Positions 61,749 through 64,000 of a stretch of DNA of 64,000 nucleotides are shown here, one piece after another. The stretch's first letter is position 1. Every line of letters begins with the position of its first letter. The translations under genes and the position numbers were made by a program. A model generated the notes under the pieces. That model worked only from the letters and a program-made list of their open reading frames with translations. It was not told where the DNA came from and ran no database searches. The DNA comes from Sphagnum compactum (Eukaryota > Bryophyta > Sphagnopsida > Sphagnales): positions 12,452,213 to 12,516,212 of the forward strand of contig OZ234493.1 in the NCBI GenBank assembly GCA_965153455.1, written 5' to 3'.

Positions 61749-63541
61749 GCCGCCTGCAGGAGACCGGACTGTGAAGAGGCTGATCAGATTGTCCAAGAAG
61801 ACTCTCACCATTCCCGATATCGCCACTGTAGCTGATGCATGCCGCCGGATGGCAACCCGCCGTGTGGATGCTGCTCTCCTCACAGATTCCAATGCTATTA
61901 TTTACGGCATTATCACGGATAAGGTACGTACTTCTTCGCGCTAGCTTTTGCGGCACTTATTGCAGTGTTCGATTTTCTGGCAATCGCTCTATTGTTCACA
62001 TCTCAAGATGCGGTGGAGAAGAAAGTCACTTTGTGTATATGCAGATCGCGAAAAGGATCCCGACCGACAGACAGACGCACAGAAGAAAGACGCCTAATCT
62101 CGTTTGCTGATGTTGTTTTACCGTAAGATGTCGCAATGCAAGTGGTTGCTGAGGGCCTGAAACCTGAAGAGACAGACCTATCGAAGGTGATGACAAGAAA
62201 CCCTGCTTTAGTGGCCGGTGACACGCTAGCTATGGAAGCTCTGGCCAAGATGGTGGAAGCTCTGGCATTTTCTTTTGCCCACATGACTTCAGCAGTGTTG
62301 TTACTTGAGTGCTGGTTTGTCTTGGGGTCTTTTGAAGAAGGTGGCAGCTAGGTGAGGATAGGAAGGTTGATGGGGCAGGCAAATTCAGGCACTTGCCAGT
62401 GGTGCGGAATGGGGAGGTGGTGCCATTGTTAGACATTACAAAGTGTCTGTATGATGCCATTGCACGCATGGAGTGTGCAGCCAACAAGGGCAGTGCTATT
62501 GCTGCTTGCTGCTGTTGTCCAGGGTGTTGAGCAGTCAGTTCAGAATGATGTGGGTAAGTGTAGACTCTACAGTAGATATGGGCCTTCTTCTTCCCATCTT
62601 CTTCTTCAGCTTCTGAGGTTTCTTTATGCAACTGATCTTTCGTCACTTTCAGATTCGGGTTTTCTCTCCCAGGCTGAAGCCATTTGTGTTTGGTTGCATT
62701 TGTTATAGAGAAATCCAACTGTATTGATACCTATTGGGAGCAAATGTTTAGACCAACTTTAGGGTCTTTAATAACAGAGGCCACAGGGTGAGTTCCTGCA
62801 TCTGGTCTTTTCTCTTCTTGAGTGACTGTCTACTGATCATAGACCCAGCTGGCACAGGTGATCAGTGCTTGATTTTCTTCTGTTAACAAAGCCAAAAATC
62901 TTTATAGAAGGTGGAGTAGTGGAGAATTGCATTGAGAGAGTGATAGTTGTGGTGGTGATGATGCAGAGCTGCAACAGTTGCACTGTCTGATACTGTCCTG
63001 ACTGCCACAAATAAGTTGAAGGAACAACGAATGAAGGGTTGGACATCACACTGTTTGATGCATTGCACACCATGTACAATGGCAAATTCCTTCGTCTTCC
63101 TATTGTGGATCAAGGTAACACAATAGATCTTCACTTTGTTACCTGTGATTGTATAATAGCGTGTGGTCTCTGACTGCCATGTTATTTGCATTGACATGTT
63201 ACAGCTCATGCATTGGGCAGTTTCAACAGTGAGTGCATTTCTGTTTGTTTAAGCTCTTTTTGCACTTGAATAGGGCATGATGATTAATGTGTGTGTACTT
63301 GAAAAAACTCAGACACATTGGGTGTGATACTGATGTTCTTCTACAGCAGCACAAAAATTTTGCCATGAGTATCTTGCAACCAGATTTCTGTGGAAAGAGT
63401 ATGAATAGAGTCTGACTGGTGGTGTTGCACTTGAAAGGTTGGATCTAGTGAAAGTGGGGAAATGGCAGGCGTTATGTTTCAGAAGTTTTGGGATTCAGCT
63501 TTGGCTTTGGAAGCACCTGAAACTGACGATGATTCTCACTG
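61749..63541 (+). pseudogene. Decayed copy of a CBS-domain/PB1-type (CBSCBSPB) gene
   Basis: Segments match this plant family in order: DRTVKRLIRLSKKTLTIPDI and RRVDAALLTDSNAIIYGIIT (61749-61923); VVAEGLKPEETDLSKVMTRN and DTLAMEALAKMV (62127-62259); KFRHLPVVRNGEVVPLLDIT and YDAIARME (from 62379); EQMFRPTLGSLITEA (about 62733-62778); LSDTVLTATNKLKEQRMK; LFDALHTMYNGKFLRLPIVD (to 63115); and QKFWDSALALEAPETDDDSH (to 63541). The gene is broken in several ways. One 3' splice site reads AA instead of AG (62125-62126). One 5' splice site reads CT instead of GT (62260-62261). Frame changes occur near 62505 and 62730. About 50 residues of the second CBS pair are missing near 63035. Retained introns mean it is not a processed copy. 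The PB1 domain would lie beyond the recognisable part or the window edge. Confidence 0.8.
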
Positions 63542-64000
63542 GTTGCTATATCTTCTGTCTGATGCTACCTTCTGGCATTCCTAGTGGGATATGATTGCAT
63601 TCAATTTACATTGCAGTTGTGTCAGATGCAGCTCCGTGGCTGTTGGTTATATCCTTCACTGTGTGGTGAAAGGGATATTGTTCCCTAGAAATGAGCCTGC
63701 ACCCCATAGGTTAGGTTCTTACATGGTAGTTCTCAATACAGAGTCCTACTTGAGAGGATTGCATATTTGAGTGCAGTGACATATCATTATCACATGTATC
63801 TGAGATAGGAGGGCAGCAGCATCATTCTTCAGGACAGGCTAACACTCATCTCTTCAAGCTGAAGCTGAAGAGTCATGTACCATCATGACTATACATATCC
63901 TTGTGTTCTCTGTAGTGGGTAGTGGTTTTGGTAAAGCCATGTTTGGATAGTTGATAAGGACAGGTGCAATATGAAACTGTGCAGGCACATGGAGCATGAA
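63542..64000. other. Region after the last recognised CBS-gene segment
   Basis: No further segment of the family (PB1 domain, C-terminal membrane anchor) is recognised up to the window edge. GC content remains gene-like, so intron or decayed exon sequence is possible. Confidence 0.35.

Overview
This window is nuclear DNA of a land plant. Spliced genes match plant-typical families (an ETO1-type BTB/TPR protein, a COP1-interacting-protein relative, REM-like B3 domains, a CBS/PB1-type protein). Introns follow GT-AG rules and (CT)n/(GA)n tracts sit in putative leaders. Long AT-rich, CG-poor spacers and the protein sequences would suit a non-flowering lineage (bryophyte, lycophyte or fern), but I cannot name the species from sequence alone.

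Layout: a VPS2/CHMP2 ESCRT-III gene (+, 483-2270) converges on a large 11-exon COP1-interacting-protein-like gene (-, 11036-3467). Its upstream region runs into a cluster of microsatellites, a fold-back element and a 55-bp palindrome (12.2-12.8 kb). From 12.8 to 23.4 kb I see AT-rich spacer. An LRR-like remnant (23.4-23.9 kb) precedes a two-domain REM-like B3 gene (-, 26.1-24.9 kb) whose first B3 domain is split between two frames at a GCA run. Upstream of it on the coding strand lies a charged-repeat minisatellite (26.4-26.9 kb). A six-copy 62-bp minisatellite lies at 28.1 kb. After more spacer comes a TruA-type tRNA pseudouridine synthase gene (-, 38635-36446). A decayed non-LTR retrotransposon occupies 40.1-41.6 kb. 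Then follow the snRNP 27-kDa gene (+, to 47440) and the ETO1-like gene (-, 54377-50690). Near the end are a coding-like tandem repeat (55.3-55.8 kb), a duplicated block (59.4-60.6 kb), and a broken CBS-domain gene copy (+, 61.7-63.5 kb and possibly beyond the window).

The intact genes are unrelated housekeeping or regulatory loci (endosomal sorting, tRNA modification, splicing, ethylene biosynthesis control, light-signalling-related). Neighbours show no sign of working together. I found no convincing new multi-gene system. The more interesting signals are decay and repeat phenomena: a pseudogene with readable splice-site and frame lesions, C-to-T nonsense changes in the retrotransposon, a frame break in a trinucleotide run inside a DNA-binding domain, a tandem repeat whose copies differ mainly at third codon positions, and a nonsense-bearing copy of part of the ETO1 last exon. 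Exon limits were assigned by hand from splice signals, phase and remembered family alignments. No database search was run.
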